This document shows positions 9,326-19,156 of a stretch of 64,000 nucleotides of DNA, one piece after another. Made by a program: the position numbers and the translations under genes. Numbering within the stretch: position 1 is the first letter of the stretch; each line of letters opens with the position of its first letter. The stretch comes from Methylibium rhizosphaerae (lineage in GTDB: Bacteria; Pseudomonadota; Gammaproteobacteria; Burkholderiales; Burkholderiaceae_C). Under the pieces are notes generated by a model. That model ran no database searches. It was not told the origin of the DNA and worked only from the letters and a program-made list of their open reading frames with translations. The stretch is taken from positions 1 to 64,000 of the forward strand of contig NZ_SWAR01000034.1 of the NCBI RefSeq assembly GCF_006386545.1, read 5' to 3'.

Positions 9326-10129
9326 TCATTCCCTCTCGATGATGGCGAATGCCGAGTGGTTGTGTATCGACTCGAAGTTCTCGACCGTCGCGCGATAGCG
9401 CCCCACGCGCGGGTCCGCATTCAGGCGCAACGCCACGTCCCGCACCAGGTCCTCGACGAACTTCGGGTTCTCGTAGGCGCGCTCGGTGATCCACTTCTCG
9501 TCGGGCCGCTTGAGCAGGCCCCAGATCTCGCTCGACGCGCTTTCTTCGGCGAAGCGCACCAGTTCGTCCCAGCCGATGGCCTGCTTGAGCTCCACGCGGA
9601 TGGTGACGTTCGAGCGCTGGTTGTGCGCACCGTAGTCGGAGATTTCCTTCGAGCAGGGGCACAGGCTCTTCACCGGCACCACCACCTCGGCCCAGATGCG
9701 GGTCTCGCCGGCGCGGCGCTCGGCGATCCAGGCGCCCTGGTAGTCCATCAGGCTGGCAACGCCGGACACCGGCGCCAGCTTGCGGATGAAAAACGGGAAG
9801 CGCGCCTCGATGCGGCCTTCGCTCGCGTGCAGCCGCTCGAGCATGGCCGCCAGCTCCTCGCGCAGCGCGCCGGCGTCCAGCGGCTTGTTCAGGCCGTCGA
9901 GCCAGGCCACGAAGCGCGACATGTGCGTGCCCTTCTGCTCGGCCGGCAGCGCCACGTCGAGCGACCAGGTGGCCACGGTGGGTGACACGGTTTCGCCCAC
10001 GCGCAGCTGCAGCGGATAGCGCAGGTCGCGCACGCCCACACGCTGGATGGCGAGGTGGCGTTCGTCGCGCTCGCTCTGGGTGTCCGGGATCTGCAGGACC
10101 GGCGTCAGGGGATGGGTCAGGTCGTTCAT
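9326..10129 (-). CDS. folE2: GTP cyclohydrolase FolE2 (type IB)
   Basis: Converts GTP to 7,8-dihydroneopterin triphosphate, the first step of folate (and queuosine) synthesis. This metal-flexible type replaces zinc-dependent FolE in many bacteria. The 267-aa protein starting at ATG 10129 has the expected length. The catalytic Cys lies in [19 protein letters not shown], a hallmark of FolE2. It converges on selD and is followed upstream by dxs on the same strand across a 131-bp gap. In some bacteria FolE2 is induced under zinc limitation; no Zur box is obvious here. Confidence 0.95.
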   Translation of the reverse strand: MNDLTHPLTPVLQIPDTQSERDERHLAIQRVGVRDLRYPLQLRVGETVSPTVATWSLDVALPAEQKGTHMSRFVAWLDGLNKPLDAGALREELAAMLERLHASEGRIEARFPFFIRKLAPVSGVASLMDYQGAWIAERRAGETRIWAEVVVPVKSLCPCSKEISDYGAHNQRSNVTIRVELKQAIGWDELVRFAEESASSEIWGLLKRPDEKWITERAYENPKFVEDLVRDVALRLNADPRVGRYRATVENFESIHNHSAFAIIERE

Positions 10130-10212
10130 ACGCAATGTTGGGCGGCACCTTGGGGCCAGGGGCCTCGGGCCGCGTCGCTCCGCCAGGGCGCCAAGGATCG
10201 CATCGTTCGCCT

Positions 10213-10233
10213 GCCCCCGTCTCGCGCGGGGGC
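10213..10233 (-). terminator. GC hairpin after dxs
   Basis: Arms GCCCCCG/CGGGGGC (7 bp) flank a 7-base loop, 28 bases past the dxs stop and before folE2. No T-run follows on the minus strand, so termination is only possible. Confidence 0.35.
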
Positions 10234-10260
10234 TATGGGAAATTCGGGGCGATAGCTGGG

Positions 10261-12162
10261 TTAACCGTTGACGGCGGCCGGGCGCACCAGCGCGAGCTTG
10301 CCGCCGAAGCGCTTGAGCACCGACTGCTCGATGCCCGCGGCATCGAGCCCGCACAGCGCCAGGATCCTGGCCGGGTCGCCGTGCTCCACGAATTCGTCGG
10401 GCAGCCCGAGCATCAGCATCGGGGTGGTGATGCCGGCGGCATGCAGGGCTTCGGCCACCGCGCTGCCGGCGCCGCCCATGGTGCAGCCTTCCTCGACCGT
10501 CACGATGGCTTCGTGGCTGCGGGCCAGCTCCTTCACGAGCTCGACATCGAGCGGCTTCACGAATCGCATGTTGGCCACCGTCGCGTCGAGGCGCTCGGCT
10601 GCCTGCAGCGCCGGATACAGCACCGTGCCGAAGGCCAGGATCGCCACCCGCTTGCCATGGCGGCGCACCTCGCCGCGGCCCCAGGGCAGCTCGGTGAGTT
10701 CGGGTTGCACCGCCACGCCCGCGCCGCTGCCGCGCGGGTAGCGCACCGCCACCGGATGGTCCTGCCGGAATGCGGTGGTGAGGGCCTGGCGGCACTCGTT
10801 TTCATCGGCGGGCGCCAGGATGCTGGTGTGCGGGATGCAGCGCAGGTAGGCAACGTCGTAGGCGCCGGTGTGGGTGGCGCCGTCGGCGCCCACGATGCCG
10901 GCGCGGTCGAGCGCGAACACGACCGGCAGTTTCTGGATGGCCACGTCGTGGATCAGCTGGTCATACGCACGCTGCAGGAAGGTGGAGTAGATCGCCACCA
11001 CCGGCTTGAGCCCCTCGCAGGCAAGGCCGGCCGCGAAGGTGACCGCATGCTGCTCGGCGATGCCCACGTCGTGGTAGCGCTCCGGGAAGCGCTTCTCGAA
11101 CTCGACCATGCCGGAGCCTTCACGCATGGCCGGTGTGATGGCGACCAGCCGCTTGTCGGCTTCGGCCATGTCGCACAGCCACTGGCCGAACACCTGGGTG
11201 AAGGTGGGCTTGGGCGGCGTGGCCGGCTTCTGCAGGCCCACCGCCGGGTCGAACTTGCCGGGGCCGTGGTAGTTGATCGGGTCGGCCTCGGCCAGCTTGT
11301 AGCCGTAGCCCTTTTTCGTGACCACGTGCAGGAACTGCGCACCCGGCTTGTCGCGCAGGTTCTCCAGCGTGGGGATCAGCGCATCGAGGTCGTGGCCGTC
11401 GATCGGGCCCACGTAGTGGAAGCCGAACTCCTCGAAGATGGTGCCGGGCACCACCATGCCCTTGGCATGCTCCTCGAAGCGGCGCGCCAGCTCGAACAGC
11501 GGCGGCGCGTTCTTGAGCACGGCCTTGGCGCCTTCGCGCGCGGCGCCGTAGAAGCGGCCGCTCATGAGCCGGGCGAGGTACTTGTTGAGTGCCCCCACCG
11601 GCGGCGAAATCGACATGTCGTTGTCGTTGAGCACCACCAGCATGTTGGGCACCCTGCCCGCATGCGGCATGCCGCCGTTGTTGAGCGCCTCGAAGGCCAT
11701 CCCGGCCGTCATGGCGCCGTCGCCGATGATGGCCACCGTGTGGCGGTTCTCGCCCTTGAGCTGCGCGGCCGTGGCCATGCCCAGCGCGGCGGAGATCGAG
11801 GTCGACGAGTGGGCGGTGCCGAAGGTGTCGTACTCGCTTTCGTCGCGGCGCGGAAAGCCGCTGATGCCGCCGAGCTGGCGCAGTGTGCTCAGCCGGTCGC
11901 GCCGGCCGGTCAGCACCTTGTGCGGATAGGTCTGGTGGCCCACGTCCCACACCAGCCGGTCATGCGGGGTGTCGAAGACGTAGTGCAGCGCGATGGTGAG
12001 CTCCACCGTCCCGAGGTTCGACGACAGGTGGCCGCCGGTCTTGGAGACGCTCTGCAGCACGTAGTCGCGCAGCTCCGAGGCCAGTTGCTGGAGCTCGGCG
12101 CGGCCCAGGCGCTTGAGGTCGGCCGGGCTGTCGATCGTGGAGAGCAGAGGGTGGTTCATCAT
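10261..12162 (-). CDS. dxs: 1-deoxy-D-xylulose-5-phosphate synthase
   Basis: A thiamine-diphosphate enzyme condensing pyruvate and glyceraldehyde 3-phosphate, the first step of the MEP isoprenoid pathway. The 633-aa protein matches the family length. Visible motifs are GHQTYPHK, the ThDP/Mg2+ motif starting [15 protein letters not shown], the transketolase pyrimidine-domain stretch [17 protein letters not shown], and a C-terminal transketolase domain. Two adjacent Met codons (12162 and 12159) are possible starts. The start is 5 bp after the ispA stop, so xseB, ispA and dxs form a tight operon that couples isoprenoid entry to prenyl chain elongation. Confidence 0.97.
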   Translation of the reverse strand: MMNHPLLSTIDSPADLKRLGRAELQQLASELRDYVLQSVSKTGGHLSSNLGTVELTIALHYVFDTPHDRLVWDVGHQTYPHKVLTGRRDRLSTLRQLGGISGFPRRDESEYDTFGTAHSSTSISAALGMATAAQLKGENRHTVAIIGDGAMTAGMAFEALNNGGMPHAGRVPNMLVVLNDNDMSISPPVGALNKYLARLMSGRFYGAAREGAKAVLKNAPPLFELARRFEEHAKGMVVPGTIFEEFGFHYVGPIDGHDLDALIPTLENLRDKPGAQFLHVVTKKGYGYKLAEADPINYHGPGKFDPAVGLQKPATPPKPTFTQVFGQWLCDMAEADKRLVAITPAMREGSGMVEFEKRFPERYHDVGIAEQHAVTFAAGLACEGLKPVVAIYSTFLQRAYDQLIHDVAIQKLPVVFALDRAGIVGADGATHTGAYDVAYLRCIPHTSILAPADENECRQALTTAFRQDHPVAVRYPRGSGAGVAVQPELTELPWGRGEVRRHGKRVAILAFGTVLYPALQAAERLDATVANMRFVKPLDVELVKELARSHEAIVTVEEGCTMGGAGSAVAEALHAAGITTPMLMLGLPDEFVEHGDPARILALCGLDAAGIEQSVLKRFGGKLALVRPAAVNG

Positions 12163-12167
12163 CGCGT

Positions 12168-13058
12168 TCAGGATTGGCGGTCGACGACCTTGTCGGCCAG
12201 CAGGCTCAGCCACACCACGTCGACCAGGCCGCTGCGCACCAGGGCCGCCTGGGCCTGTTCGCGCAGCTCTCCGGCGTAACGGGAGGCCCGCTCCAGGCCC
12301 ATGAGGGACACGTAGGTCGGCTTGTTGTTGTCGGCATCCTTGCCGGCGGTCTTGCCCAGCGTTTCGGAGGCCTGGGTGACGTCGAGGATGTCGTCCACCA
12401 CCTGGAAGGCCAGCCCGAGCACAGCGCCGTAGTCGGACAGCGCCTCCCATGCGGCCGGCGTGGTGTCGCCGCAAGCGGCGCCCATCAGCACGCTGGCCTG
12501 CAGCAGCGCGCCGGTCTTGCGGCGATGCATGTCGCGCAGCGCCTGCTCCGACAGGGGCTGGCCCACGCTGGCGAGGTCGACCGCCTGGCCGCCGGCCATG
12601 CCGGCATGGCCGGCGGCACGGGCCAGCAGCCCGCACAGGCGGGCCTGCAGCTGCGGCGGCACCAGGCCGCCCTCGGGCGTGAGCACCTCGAAGGCCAGCG
12701 CCTGCATCGCGTCGCCGGCCAGCATGGCGCGGGCCTCGCCGTACTGCACGTGCACCGTGGGCTTGCCTCGCCGCAGCACGTCGTTGTCCATGCAGGGCAT
12801 GTCGTCGTGCACCAGCGAATAGGCGTGGATGAGCTCCACCGCGCAGGCGGCGCGCATGGCGGCCTCGCGCTGGCCATGGACCGCCTGGGCCGCGGCGAGC
12901 ACGAGCAGCGGGCGCAGGCGCTTGCCGCCGTCGAGCACGCCATAGCGCATCACCTCGCCGAGCCCGGCGGGCGTCTGCGCGGGCACGAAGGCATCGAGCG
13001 CGGCCTCCACCGCATCGAGCTCGCTGCGGGCCCAGGATTCGAAAGCGTCGCGTTTCAT
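12168..13058 (-). CDS. ispA: Farnesyl diphosphate synthase (polyprenyl synthetase)
   Basis: Sequentially condenses isopentenyl diphosphate with dimethylallyl and geranyl diphosphate to give farnesyl diphosphate, the precursor of undecaprenol and quinone side chains. At 296 aa it has the IspA length. The first aspartate-rich motif is [10 protein letters not shown] (DD-x4-D, bacterial type) and the second is VVDDILDV. It is the middle gene of the xseB-ispA-dxs operon: 32 bp after xseB and 5 bp before dxs. Confidence 0.96.
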   Translation of the reverse strand: MKRDAFESWARSELDAVEAALDAFVPAQTPAGLGEVMRYGVLDGGKRLRPLLVLAAAQAVHGQREAAMRAACAVELIHAYSLVHDDMPCMDNDVLRRGKPTVHVQYGEARAMLAGDAMQALAFEVLTPEGGLVPPQLQARLCGLLARAAGHAGMAGGQAVDLASVGQPLSEQALRDMHRRKTGALLQASVLMGAACGDTTPAAWEALSDYGAVLGLAFQVVDDILDVTQASETLGKTAGKDADNNKPTYVSLMGLERASRYAGELREQAQAALVRSGLVDVVWLSLLADKVVDRQS

Positions 13059-13090
13059 CGGCTAGGTAAGCGTCGTCGCGTCGACAGGGC

Positions 13091-13330
13091 CTAGACCTCG
13101 GTCCAGGGCCTGAGCTGGCCGTCTTCCAGCACCTTGACCTGCTGCTCGACGGCTTCCAGCCGCCCGCGGCAGAAGTTCAGCAGCTCGGCGCCACGCTTGT
13201 AGCTGTGCAGCAGCTGGTCCAGCGGCAGCTGGCCTGCCTCCATTGCCGCAACCAGGCGTTCCAGTTCGGCCAGGGCGTCCTCATAGGTCGCCGGTTCGGC
13301 CGCCGAGGCGGAAAGAGAGCTGTTCGACAT
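13091..13330 (-). CDS. xseB: Exodeoxyribonuclease VII small subunit
   Basis: The small helical subunit of exonuclease VII, which degrades single-stranded DNA together with XseA. The 79-aa protein begins MSNSSLSAS at 13330 and contains the family pattern [23 protein letters not shown] and a helical hairpin rich in charged residues. It heads the operon with ispA and dxs, a common proteobacterial arrangement. A TACAAT -10-like box lies 20 bases upstream on the minus strand. The xseA gene is not in the window. Confidence 0.93.
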   Translation of the reverse strand: MSNSSLSASAAEPATYEDALAELERLVAAMEAGQLPLDQLLHSYKRGAELLNFCRGRLEAVEQQVKVLEDGQLRPWTEV

Positions 13331-13349
13331 TTCGTTTTGTGAAAGCGCG

Positions 13350-13355
13350 ATTGTA
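13350..13355 (-). promoter_or_regulatory. Possible -10 box of the xseB operon
   Basis: TACAAT on the minus strand, 20 bases before the xseB start. No convincing -35 hexamer is seen 16-18 bases upstream. Confidence 0.35.
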
Positions 13356-13461
13356 GTCAGCGGCCATGCCCCGACGTAGTGCCGCACGCCCTCCTTTTGG
13401 GGATAACACTCCAACCGGCCTGGCACCGGAGCGACCTTCTGGCCCACCGCACCCGCGTGGG

Positions 13462-13467
13462 TACAAT
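13462..13467 (+). promoter_or_regulatory. Possible -10 box upstream of the Rieske oxygenase gene
   Basis: TACAAT about 104 bases before the ATG at 13571. A TTGACA hexamer at 13540-13545 lies too close to the gene to pair with it and has no clear -10 of its own. The 240-bp divergent gap otherwise shows no feature I can name. Confidence 0.3.
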
Positions 13468-13570
13468 CGCCGGTTCGCCTGTGGCGTCCCGTCTCACCCA
13501 ATTGCCGTGCCCAGAACGCAGGCTCGGCCGGGTGGGGGTTTGACATCGGTTTTTGGAGATCCTGGGGATC

Positions 13571-14695
13571 ATGTCCGACCTGAGCATCACGCTGGAAGCC
13601 CTCGAACGCAGCCGCACGCAGCTGCCCGTTTCGAGCTATTTCGATGACGATCTTTACCGGCGGGAGCTCGAACTCATCTTCCATGGCGGTCCTCGCTACC
13701 TGGGGCACGAACTCTCGGTGCCCGAGGTCGGCGACTATCACACGCTGTCGCACGAAGGCGAAGGCCGTTCGCTGGTGCGCACGCCCAACGGCGTGCAGCT
13801 CATCTCCAACGTGTGCCGCCACCGGCAGGCCGTCATGCTCAAGGGACGCGGCAACACGAAGGCCAACATCGTCTGCCCGTTGCACCGCTGGACCTACGAC
13901 CTCGAAGGCCAGCTGGTGGGCGCGCCGCACTTCGCCGACGACCCGTGCCTGCACCTGAACAACTACAAGCTGCGCAACTGGAACGGCCTGCTGTTCGAAG
14001 ACAACGGCCGTGACATCGGCGCCGAGCTGGCCGGCCTGGGCCCGCATGCCGAACTCGACTTCAGCGGCTACGTGTTCGACCGTGCCCACCTGCACGAGTG
14101 CGACTACAACTGGAAGACCTTCATCGAGGTCTACCTGGAGGACTACCACGTCGGCCCGTTCCACCCCGGCCTCGGCAACTTCGTGACCTGCGAAGACCTG
14201 CGCTGGGAGATGGGGCGCAACTACTCGGTGCAGACGGTGGGCGTGGCCAATGCCGGCGGCCAGGCGCTGGGCCGTCCAGGCTCCGAGGTCTACCGGAAGT
14301 GGCATGACGCACTGATGAACTTCCGCGGCGGCACGGCACCCTTGCAGGGCGCCATCTGGCTCACCTACTACCCGACGGTGATGGTCGAGTGGTATCCGCA
14401 CGTGCTGGTGGTGTCCACGCTGCATCCGCGCGGCCCGCAGAAGACGCTCAACGTGGTGGAGTTCTTCTACCCCGAGGAGATCCATGCGTTCGAGCGCGAG
14501 TTCGTCGAAGCGCAGCAGGCTGCCTACATGGAGACCTGCGTCGAGGACGACGAGATCGCCCTGCGCATGGACGCCGGTCGGCGTGCCCTGATGGAGCGCG
14601 GCGACAACGAGGTCGGCCCGTACCAGAGCCCGATGGAAGACGGCATGCAGCACTTCCATGAGTGGTACCGCAAGGTCATGGGCCCCCCCCTGTAG
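13571..14695 (+). CDS. Rieske [2Fe-2S] aromatic-ring-hydroxylating-type oxygenase subunit alpha
   Basis: The 374-aa protein (start 13571, just after GGAGATCCTGGGG) has an N-terminal Rieske domain with C-R-H (about 85-87) and C-P-L-H (about 105-108) cluster ligands. A C-terminal catalytic domain carries mononuclear-iron ligands in [12 protein letters not shown]. This layout fits the choline/carnitine monooxygenase-like branch of the family. No reductase, ferredoxin or beta subunit is adjacent, so electron partner and substrate are unknown. It precedes an EamA transporter and a rhodanese on the same strand, but the 122-bp gap holds palindromes and may separate transcripts. Confidence 0.85.
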   Translation: MSDLSITLEALERSRTQLPVSSYFDDDLYRRELELIFHGGPRYLGHELSVPEVGDYHTLSHEGEGRSLVRTPNGVQLISNVCRHRQAVMLKGRGNTKANIVCPLHRWTYDLEGQLVGAPHFADDPCLHLNNYKLRNWNGLLFEDNGRDIGAELAGLGPHAELDFSGYVFDRAHLHECDYNWKTFIEVYLEDYHVGPFHPGLGNFVTCEDLRWEMGRNYSVQTVGVANAGGQALGRPGSEVYRKWHDALMNFRGGTAPLQGAIWLTYYPTVMVEWYPHVLVVSTLHPRGPQKTLNVVEFFYPEEIHAFEREFVEAQQAAYMETCVEDDEIALRMDAGRRALMERGDNEVGPYQSPMEDGMQHFHEWYRKVMGPPL

Positions 14696-14760
14696 CGCCT
14701 TCGGCGCTCCCCCTCGAGGGGGCGACGCCGGCGGACCGGCAAAGCCGGATCCGCGGCGTC
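14694..14760. repeat. Palindromic GC element, likely terminator of the Rieske gene
   Basis: Three successive dyads begin at the stop codon: AGCGCC/GGCGCT (14694-14708), the perfect 14-bp palindrome CCCCCTCGAGGGGG (14709-14722), and a longer imperfect stem from GACGCC to GGCGTC (14724-14760). Compare the element at 9241-9320. Confidence 0.5.
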
Positions 14761-14817
14761 CACTGGCTCGCTGCGCCTCAATGGTGCTGCTGCACCGGAT
14801 AGGAACCTGCTCTCCAC

Positions 14818-15711
14818 ATGTCCGCACCCCTGCTGATGCTCCTGGCCACCTTCCTGTTCGCCAGCATGGGGGTGTGCGTCAAGCTGGCCTCTGCGCTCTA
14901 CGGTGCGGGCGAGATCGTGATGTACCGGGGCCTGGTGGGTGCGGCGATGATCGCCACGCTGGCGCGCGTGCGCGGCGGCAGCCTCGCCACCAGCGTGCCG
15001 GGCATGCACTTCTGGCGCAGCCTCACCGGCGTGAGCGCGCTGTGCCTGTGGTTCTACGCCATCGGCAACCTGCCGCTGGCCACCGCGATGACGCTGAACT
15101 ACATGTCGTCGGTGTGGATGGCGCTGTTCCTCATCGGCGGCGCCGTCATGCTGGGCGGCTCGCGGGTGGATGCGAGGCTCATCGGCACCGTGCTGGTCGG
15201 CTTCGTCGGCGTGGCGCTGATCCTGCGGCCCACCATCGAGCGCGACCAGCTCTGGCACGGCTTGATGGGTCTCCTGTCGGGCATGCTGTCGGCCATGGCC
15301 TACCTCCAGATCACCGCCCTGGGCCGCGTCGGCGAACCCGAGTACCGGGTGGTGTTCTATTTCTCGCTGGGGGGCGTGGCGGCCGGCGCGCTGGTTACGC
15401 TGGCCACCGGCGGGCTGCATGCCCACAGCCTCTACGGGGTGGCGCTGCTGCTGGCGGTGGGCGTGTCGGCCACCGTGGCGCAACTGCTCATGACACGCGC
15501 CTATGCCATCGGCAAGACCCTGGTCAACGCGAGCATGCAGTATCTGGGCATCGCGTTCTCCTGCCTGTATGGTGTGCTGCTGTTCGACGACCCGCTCACC
15601 TGGATGGCGCTGGGGGGCATGGTGCTGGTGGTGGCGGCAGGCATTGGCGCCGCGCGCCTGCGCCTGGCCGTGGCGCCCAAGGACGCTCCCAACTCGACGC
15701 TGGAATCATGA
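14818..15711 (+). CDS. EamA/DMT-family membrane transporter
   Basis: A 297-aa inner-membrane protein with about ten hydrophobic segments arranged as two EamA repeats (about 1-135 and 150-280), the layout of drug/metabolite exporters such as RhaT and YdcZ relatives. The first repeat ends near [13 protein letters not shown]. The stop codon overlaps the ATG of the following sulfurtransferase gene (ATGA), so the two are translationally coupled. The substrate cannot be predicted from sequence. Confidence 0.9.
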   Translation: MSAPLLMLLATFLFASMGVCVKLASALYGAGEIVMYRGLVGAAMIATLARVRGGSLATSVPGMHFWRSLTGVSALCLWFYAIGNLPLATAMTLNYMSSVWMALFLIGGAVMLGGSRVDARLIGTVLVGFVGVALILRPTIERDQLWHGLMGLLSGMLSAMAYLQITALGRVGEPEYRVVFYFSLGGVAAGALVTLATGGLHAHSLYGVALLLAVGVSATVAQLLMTRAYAIGKTLVNASMQYLGIAFSCLYGVLLFDDPLTWMALGGMVLVVAAGIGAARLRLAVAPKDAPNSTLES

Positions 15712-16568
15712 CCGCGATGCCTCATTTCCCCACCCCGCTGATCGACGCCGCAACGCTGCACGGCCTGAAGGCCGCCGGCACGCCGCTGGTGCTGCTGGAC
15801 GCCACCTTCGACCTCACCGATCCGGCCGCGGGTGAACGCGCCTACGCGCAGGGACACCTGCCGGGGGCGCTGTACGTGCATCTCGACCGCGACCTGAGCG
15901 CTCCCAAGACCGGCCGCAACGGCCGCCACCCGCTGCCCGACCGCGAGACCTTCGCCGCCACGGCCGGCCGCCTGGGCATCACTCCGGTGACGCCGGTGGT
16001 GGTCTACGACCGCCAGGGCGGCATGTTTGCCGCACGCGTCTGGTGGATGCTGCGATGGCTGGGCCACCCGCTCGTGGCAGTGCTCGACGGCGCGGCGAAC
16101 GCCTGGGCCGAAGCAAGCCTGCCGCTCGAGTCCGCCACCGTCGTGCCGCGCGGCGCGCCGCCCTACCCGGCGCGCGAGCCGCTGGTGGCCATGGTCGATG
16201 CCGGCACGCTGCAGCAGCAGCTCGGCAAGGTGCGGCTCGTCGACGCCCGGGCGCCCGAACGCTTCCGCGGCGACATCGAGCCGCTCGACCCTGTGGCCGG
16301 CCACATCCCTGGCGCCCTGAACCGCCCCTTCATCCTCAACCTCGGCAGCAACGGCCGCTTCAAGCCGGCCGAGCGCCTGCGCGAGGAGTTCGCGCTGCTG
16401 CTGGCAGGCCGCCCGCCGGCCGAGGCGGTGCACCAGTGCGGCTCGGGCGCCACCGCCTGCCACAACCTGCTGGCGATGGAAGCCGCCGGGCTCACCGGCG
16501 CGGCGCTCTACCCCGGCTCATGGAGCGAGTGGTGCGCCGATCCGGCGCGTCCGGTGGCCAAGGGGTAG
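15708..16568 (+). CDS. sseA: Sulfurtransferase, tandem rhodanese domains (SseA/thiosulfate sulfurtransferase)
   Basis: Transfers sulfane sulfur from 3-mercaptopyruvate or thiosulfate to an acceptor. The 286-aa protein has an inactive N-terminal rhodanese domain (about 1-140) and a catalytic C-terminal domain with the active loop CGSGATACHN, whose first Cys is the nucleophile. This loop is closer to the mercaptopyruvate type (CGSGVTA) than to the thiosulfate type (CRKGVT). Possible starts are 15708 (overlapping the EamA stop) and 15717. Confidence 0.9.
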   Translation: MTAMPHFPTPLIDAATLHGLKAAGTPLVLLDATFDLTDPAAGERAYAQGHLPGALYVHLDRDLSAPKTGRNGRHPLPDRETFAATAGRLGITPVTPVVVYDRQGGMFAARVWWMLRWLGHPLVAVLDGAANAWAEASLPLESATVVPRGAPPYPAREPLVAMVDAGTLQQQLGKVRLVDARAPERFRGDIEPLDPVAGHIPGALNRPFILNLGSNGRFKPAERLREEFALLLAGRPPAEAVHQCGSGATACHNLLAMEAAGLTGAALYPGSWSEWCADPARPVAKG

Positions 16569-16684
16569 TCCTGGGCCGACGGCCGCTCGGTGGAATCGCT
16601 GACAAAGATCAAGCTGCACAAACGGCGAGTGCCGGAGCATCATCGAAGGACCGCACTCCCGCGTGTCCGCTGATGGAGGTGAGC

Positions 16685-17119
16685 ATGTACCGCCACATTC
16701 TCGTTCCCACCGATGGCTCCGAGATCACCGCGAAAGCCGTCTCGGCCACCGTGTCCCTGGCCCGGACGCTGGGCGCGAAGGTCAGCACGCTGGCCGTGAA
16801 GGAGCCCTTCCCCTACAGCGCCATTTCCGAGATGCAGCCCGTGCCGCCGCAGGAGTTCTACGACACCCAGCAGCAGATCGCCGCGCGCCACGTCGACGCG
16901 GTGAAAAGTGCATGCGCCGAGGCGGGCCTGGCCTGCGACGCGCACACGGTGGAAGCCCTGCACCCCTGGGAAGCCATCATCGAACATGCCAAGACCCAGG
17001 GCTGCGACCTCATCGTGATGGCCTCGCACGGCCGCCGCGGCATGAGCGCCCTGCTGCTCGGCAGCGAAACCCAGAAGGTGCTCACGCACACCACCATTCC
17101 GGTGCTGGTGGTTCGATAG
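16685..17119 (+). CDS. Universal stress protein, UspA family
   Basis: A single-domain 144-aa Usp fold protein beginning MYRHILVPTDGSE, with an AGGTGA ribosome-binding site just upstream. The C-terminal ATP-binding pattern G-x2-G-x9-G-(S/T) is present in SHGRRGMSALLLGSETQKVL. Such proteins bind ATP or adenylates and support survival of stress or energy limitation. It stands alone, ending in a bidirectional terminator shared with algR. Confidence 0.95.
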   Translation: MYRHILVPTDGSEITAKAVSATVSLARTLGAKVSTLAVKEPFPYSAISEMQPVPPQEFYDTQQQIAARHVDAVKSACAEAGLACDAHTVEALHPWEAIIEHAKTQGCDLIVMASHGRRGMSALLLGSETQKVLTHTTIPVLVVR

Positions 17120-17141
17120 CCTTTCCTTTCAGCAGTGACTG

Positions 17142-17174
17142 GTGATCAGTGACCAGTGACAGGTCACTGATCAC
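17142..17174. terminator. Bidirectional hairpin between usp and algR
   Basis: Perfect 13-bp arms GTGATCAGTGACC (17142-17154) and GGTCACTGATCAC (17162-17174) around a 7-base loop. The algR stop codon (17164-17166, minus strand) lies inside the right arm, so the last codons of AlgR encode part of the stem. Further GTGAC units nearby (AGTGACTGGTGATCAGTGACCAGTGACAGG is one continuous run) suggest small duplications. Confidence 0.7.
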
Positions 17175-17928
17175 TACCCACGAGCGCCTCTCGCACGGCT
17201 GCGACTTGCCGGCGCGACACCGCCAGCCATTCGTCGGTGGGACTCACCCGCACCGCCCAGCCTTCGGCCGCTTCGTCCTCGCCGGGCGTTTCGAGGGGCC
17301 GGCGCTCGAGTGCTCGTACGGCGCGGCGCGCCACCAGGGCATTGCGGTGCACGCGCAGGAAGTCCGCCCCCAGTCGATGCTCCAGGTCGGTGAGCGCATC
17401 GTCGAGCACATAGGTGTGCACGGCGGTTCGCAGCGTCACGTACTTGAGCTCCGCCTTGAGATACAGCACCTCGTGCACCGGCACGCGCACGATGCGGCCG
17501 CGGTCGCTGACCACCAGCATCGGCTCGTCGCCTCCGGCCGCCGGCACGGGCGTCGCCTTGGCACGGCGCTGCGCCACGCGCGCAAGCGCCGCCTGCAGGC
17601 GCTCGCGCCGCACCGGCTTGGTCAGGTAGTCCACCGCGTCGAGCTCGAAGGCCTTGAGCGCATGTTCGGCATGCGCGGTGACGAACACGACGGCCGGCGG
17701 GTTGGCCTGGAGCTTCAGTCGCGCTGCCAGCTCCGTGCCGACCAGGCCGGGCATCTGCACGTCGAGCAGCAGCACGTCGGCACTGTGCATCGCCAGCCAG
17801 GCCAGCGCCTGGGAGGCGTTGGGGGCCTCGGCCACCACCTGGGCCGGCGGATCCACGCAGTCGGCCACCAGCAGCTTCAGGCGCGAACGCGCCAGGTCCT
17901 CATCGTCAACGATCAGCACACGCAGCAT
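17164..17928 (-). CDS. algR: LytTR-family response regulator (AlgR-like)
   Basis: A 254-aa regulator with an N-terminal receiver domain and a C-terminal LytTR DNA-binding domain (about 135-250). The receiver has D8/D9, phospho-acceptor D56 in LLLDVQMPG and Lys in YLTKP. The LytTR domain has LYLKAELKYVTLRT and RVHRNALVA. It lies 28 bp after the sensor gene and is transcribed with it. In Pseudomonas AlgR controls alginate, twitching and virulence; here only the family relation is supported. The C-terminal codons overlap the transcription terminator. Confidence 0.93.
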   Translation of the reverse strand: MLRVLIVDDEDLARSRLKLLVADCVDPPAQVVAEAPNASQALAWLAMHSADVLLLDVQMPGLVGTELAARLKLQANPPAVVFVTAHAEHALKAFELDAVDYLTKPVRRERLQAALARVAQRRAKATPVPAAGGDEPMLVVSDRGRIVRVPVHEVLYLKAELKYVTLRTAVHTYVLDDALTDLEHRLGADFLRVHRNALVARRAVRALERRPLETPGEDEAAEGWAVRVSPTDEWLAVSRRQVAAVREALVGSDQ

Positions 17929-17956
17929 CGAACCTGCTCCTCCCTGGTTGATTGTT

Positions 17957-19051
17957 CTACAGCGGTACGACGATCTGAACGCGATAGGTGTCGCCCTGAA
18001 CGCCGGCCTCGAACTGCGCGGCCACGTCGTGCATGAGGCGCAGCCGCTCGCGCACGTTGCGCAGCGCGATGCCATGGCCGGGCAGGCCGGGCACAGCGGG
18101 CAGCGTATTGGTCACCGACACGACGGCATGGCCTCGCTTCACGCGGCTGCGCACGCGGATGACACCGCCTGCCGGGGCTGGCTCGATGCCGTGCTTGACG
18201 GCGTTCTCGACCAGCGGCTGCAGCAGCAGAGGCGGCAGTTTCGCATCGTCAGCCCCTTCGTCGAGCTCCCATTGCACCTTCAGCCGGTCGCCGAAGCGGA
18301 TCTGCTCGATGGCCAGGTAGCGCTGCGCCAGCTCGACCTCCTCGCCGAGCGTGACCGGTGCATCGCCATGGGTGAGTGCCACACGGAACAGCTCCGACAG
18401 GTCTTCCAGGACTGTTTCCGCGCGCCCGGGGTCCAGCCGCACCAGGGCGATGGCCGTGTTGAGCGTGTTGAACAGGAAGTGCGGCCGGATGCGCGACTGC
18501 AGTTCGGCCAGCCTCGCGGCGGTGGCCGCAGGCAATGCACCCCGAGCCCGCAGGCGCAGCCAGTGGAAGATGGCCGCCGAGATGGCGGCCCCCGCCAGCA
18601 GCGGCGCGATCCAGCGCCACTCGTCCAGGGGCATCACGCCGGACAGCTGCAGCTGCCACCAGCCATACAAGCCGCAGAAGGCGCCCAGCGCCACTGCGGC
18701 GACCCATTGCCAGCTTTCGGACAACCTGGTCAGACGCGTCTTGCCCACGCAGGCCACCACCAGCCACAGCAGCACCGCAGGCAGTGCGACGGCCGACGCG
18801 GTGGCCACGCCGATGAACCAGTCGACGAGGTCGCCGCTCACGAACGCCACGCCGATGGCCACCACGCCGTGCACGAACAGCACCGCACGCAGCACCACGC
18901 CGACGTGGCACACGTCGAAAGGCGAGCCGGGCCCGAGCGGGCCGGCCGCCGGCAGCGCATCGAGGATGGTGTTGCCGAAAGCCGTGCTGCCGCGCAGATC
19001 GCCCGGGCGGGTGTGAGGGTCCAGCGTGGAGGAAGCGGTCTGCTCGGGCAT
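17957..19051 (-). CDS. algZ: LytS/AlgZ-type sensor histidine kinase
   Basis: A 364-aa membrane kinase with four hydrophobic segments (about 50-165) followed by a His_kinase domain with H191 in RPHFLFNTLN, the hallmark of the LytS/AlgZ family. A GHKL ATPase N-box appears in LQPLVENAVKHGIEP, and the glycine region includes GHGIALRNVRERL. It is the cognate kinase of the downstream AlgR-like regulator. The pair next to argH is a conserved betaproteobacterial arrangement; the usual hemC neighbour is absent. The start is 105 bp from the divergent argH start. Confidence 0.92.
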   Translation of the reverse strand: MPEQTASSTLDPHTRPGDLRGSTAFGNTILDALPAAGPLGPGSPFDVCHVGVVLRAVLFVHGVVAIGVAFVSGDLVDWFIGVATASAVALPAVLLWLVVACVGKTRLTRLSESWQWVAAVALGAFCGLYGWWQLQLSGVMPLDEWRWIAPLLAGAAISAAIFHWLRLRARGALPAATAARLAELQSRIRPHFLFNTLNTAIALVRLDPGRAETVLEDLSELFRVALTHGDAPVTLGEEVELAQRYLAIEQIRFGDRLKVQWELDEGADDAKLPPLLLQPLVENAVKHGIEPAPAGGVIRVRSRVKRGHAVVSVTNTLPAVPGLPGHGIALRNVRERLRLMHDVAAQFEAGVQGDTYRVQIVVPL

Positions 19052-19156
19052 GGGGTGTGGGGCTACCTACAATCCATTGTCTCCAACCCCCACCGGGCGC
19101 CGCAAGCGGTATGGTGACCGCTTGTTCTCGGCACCTGCGCCGCCCGTCCAGCCATC

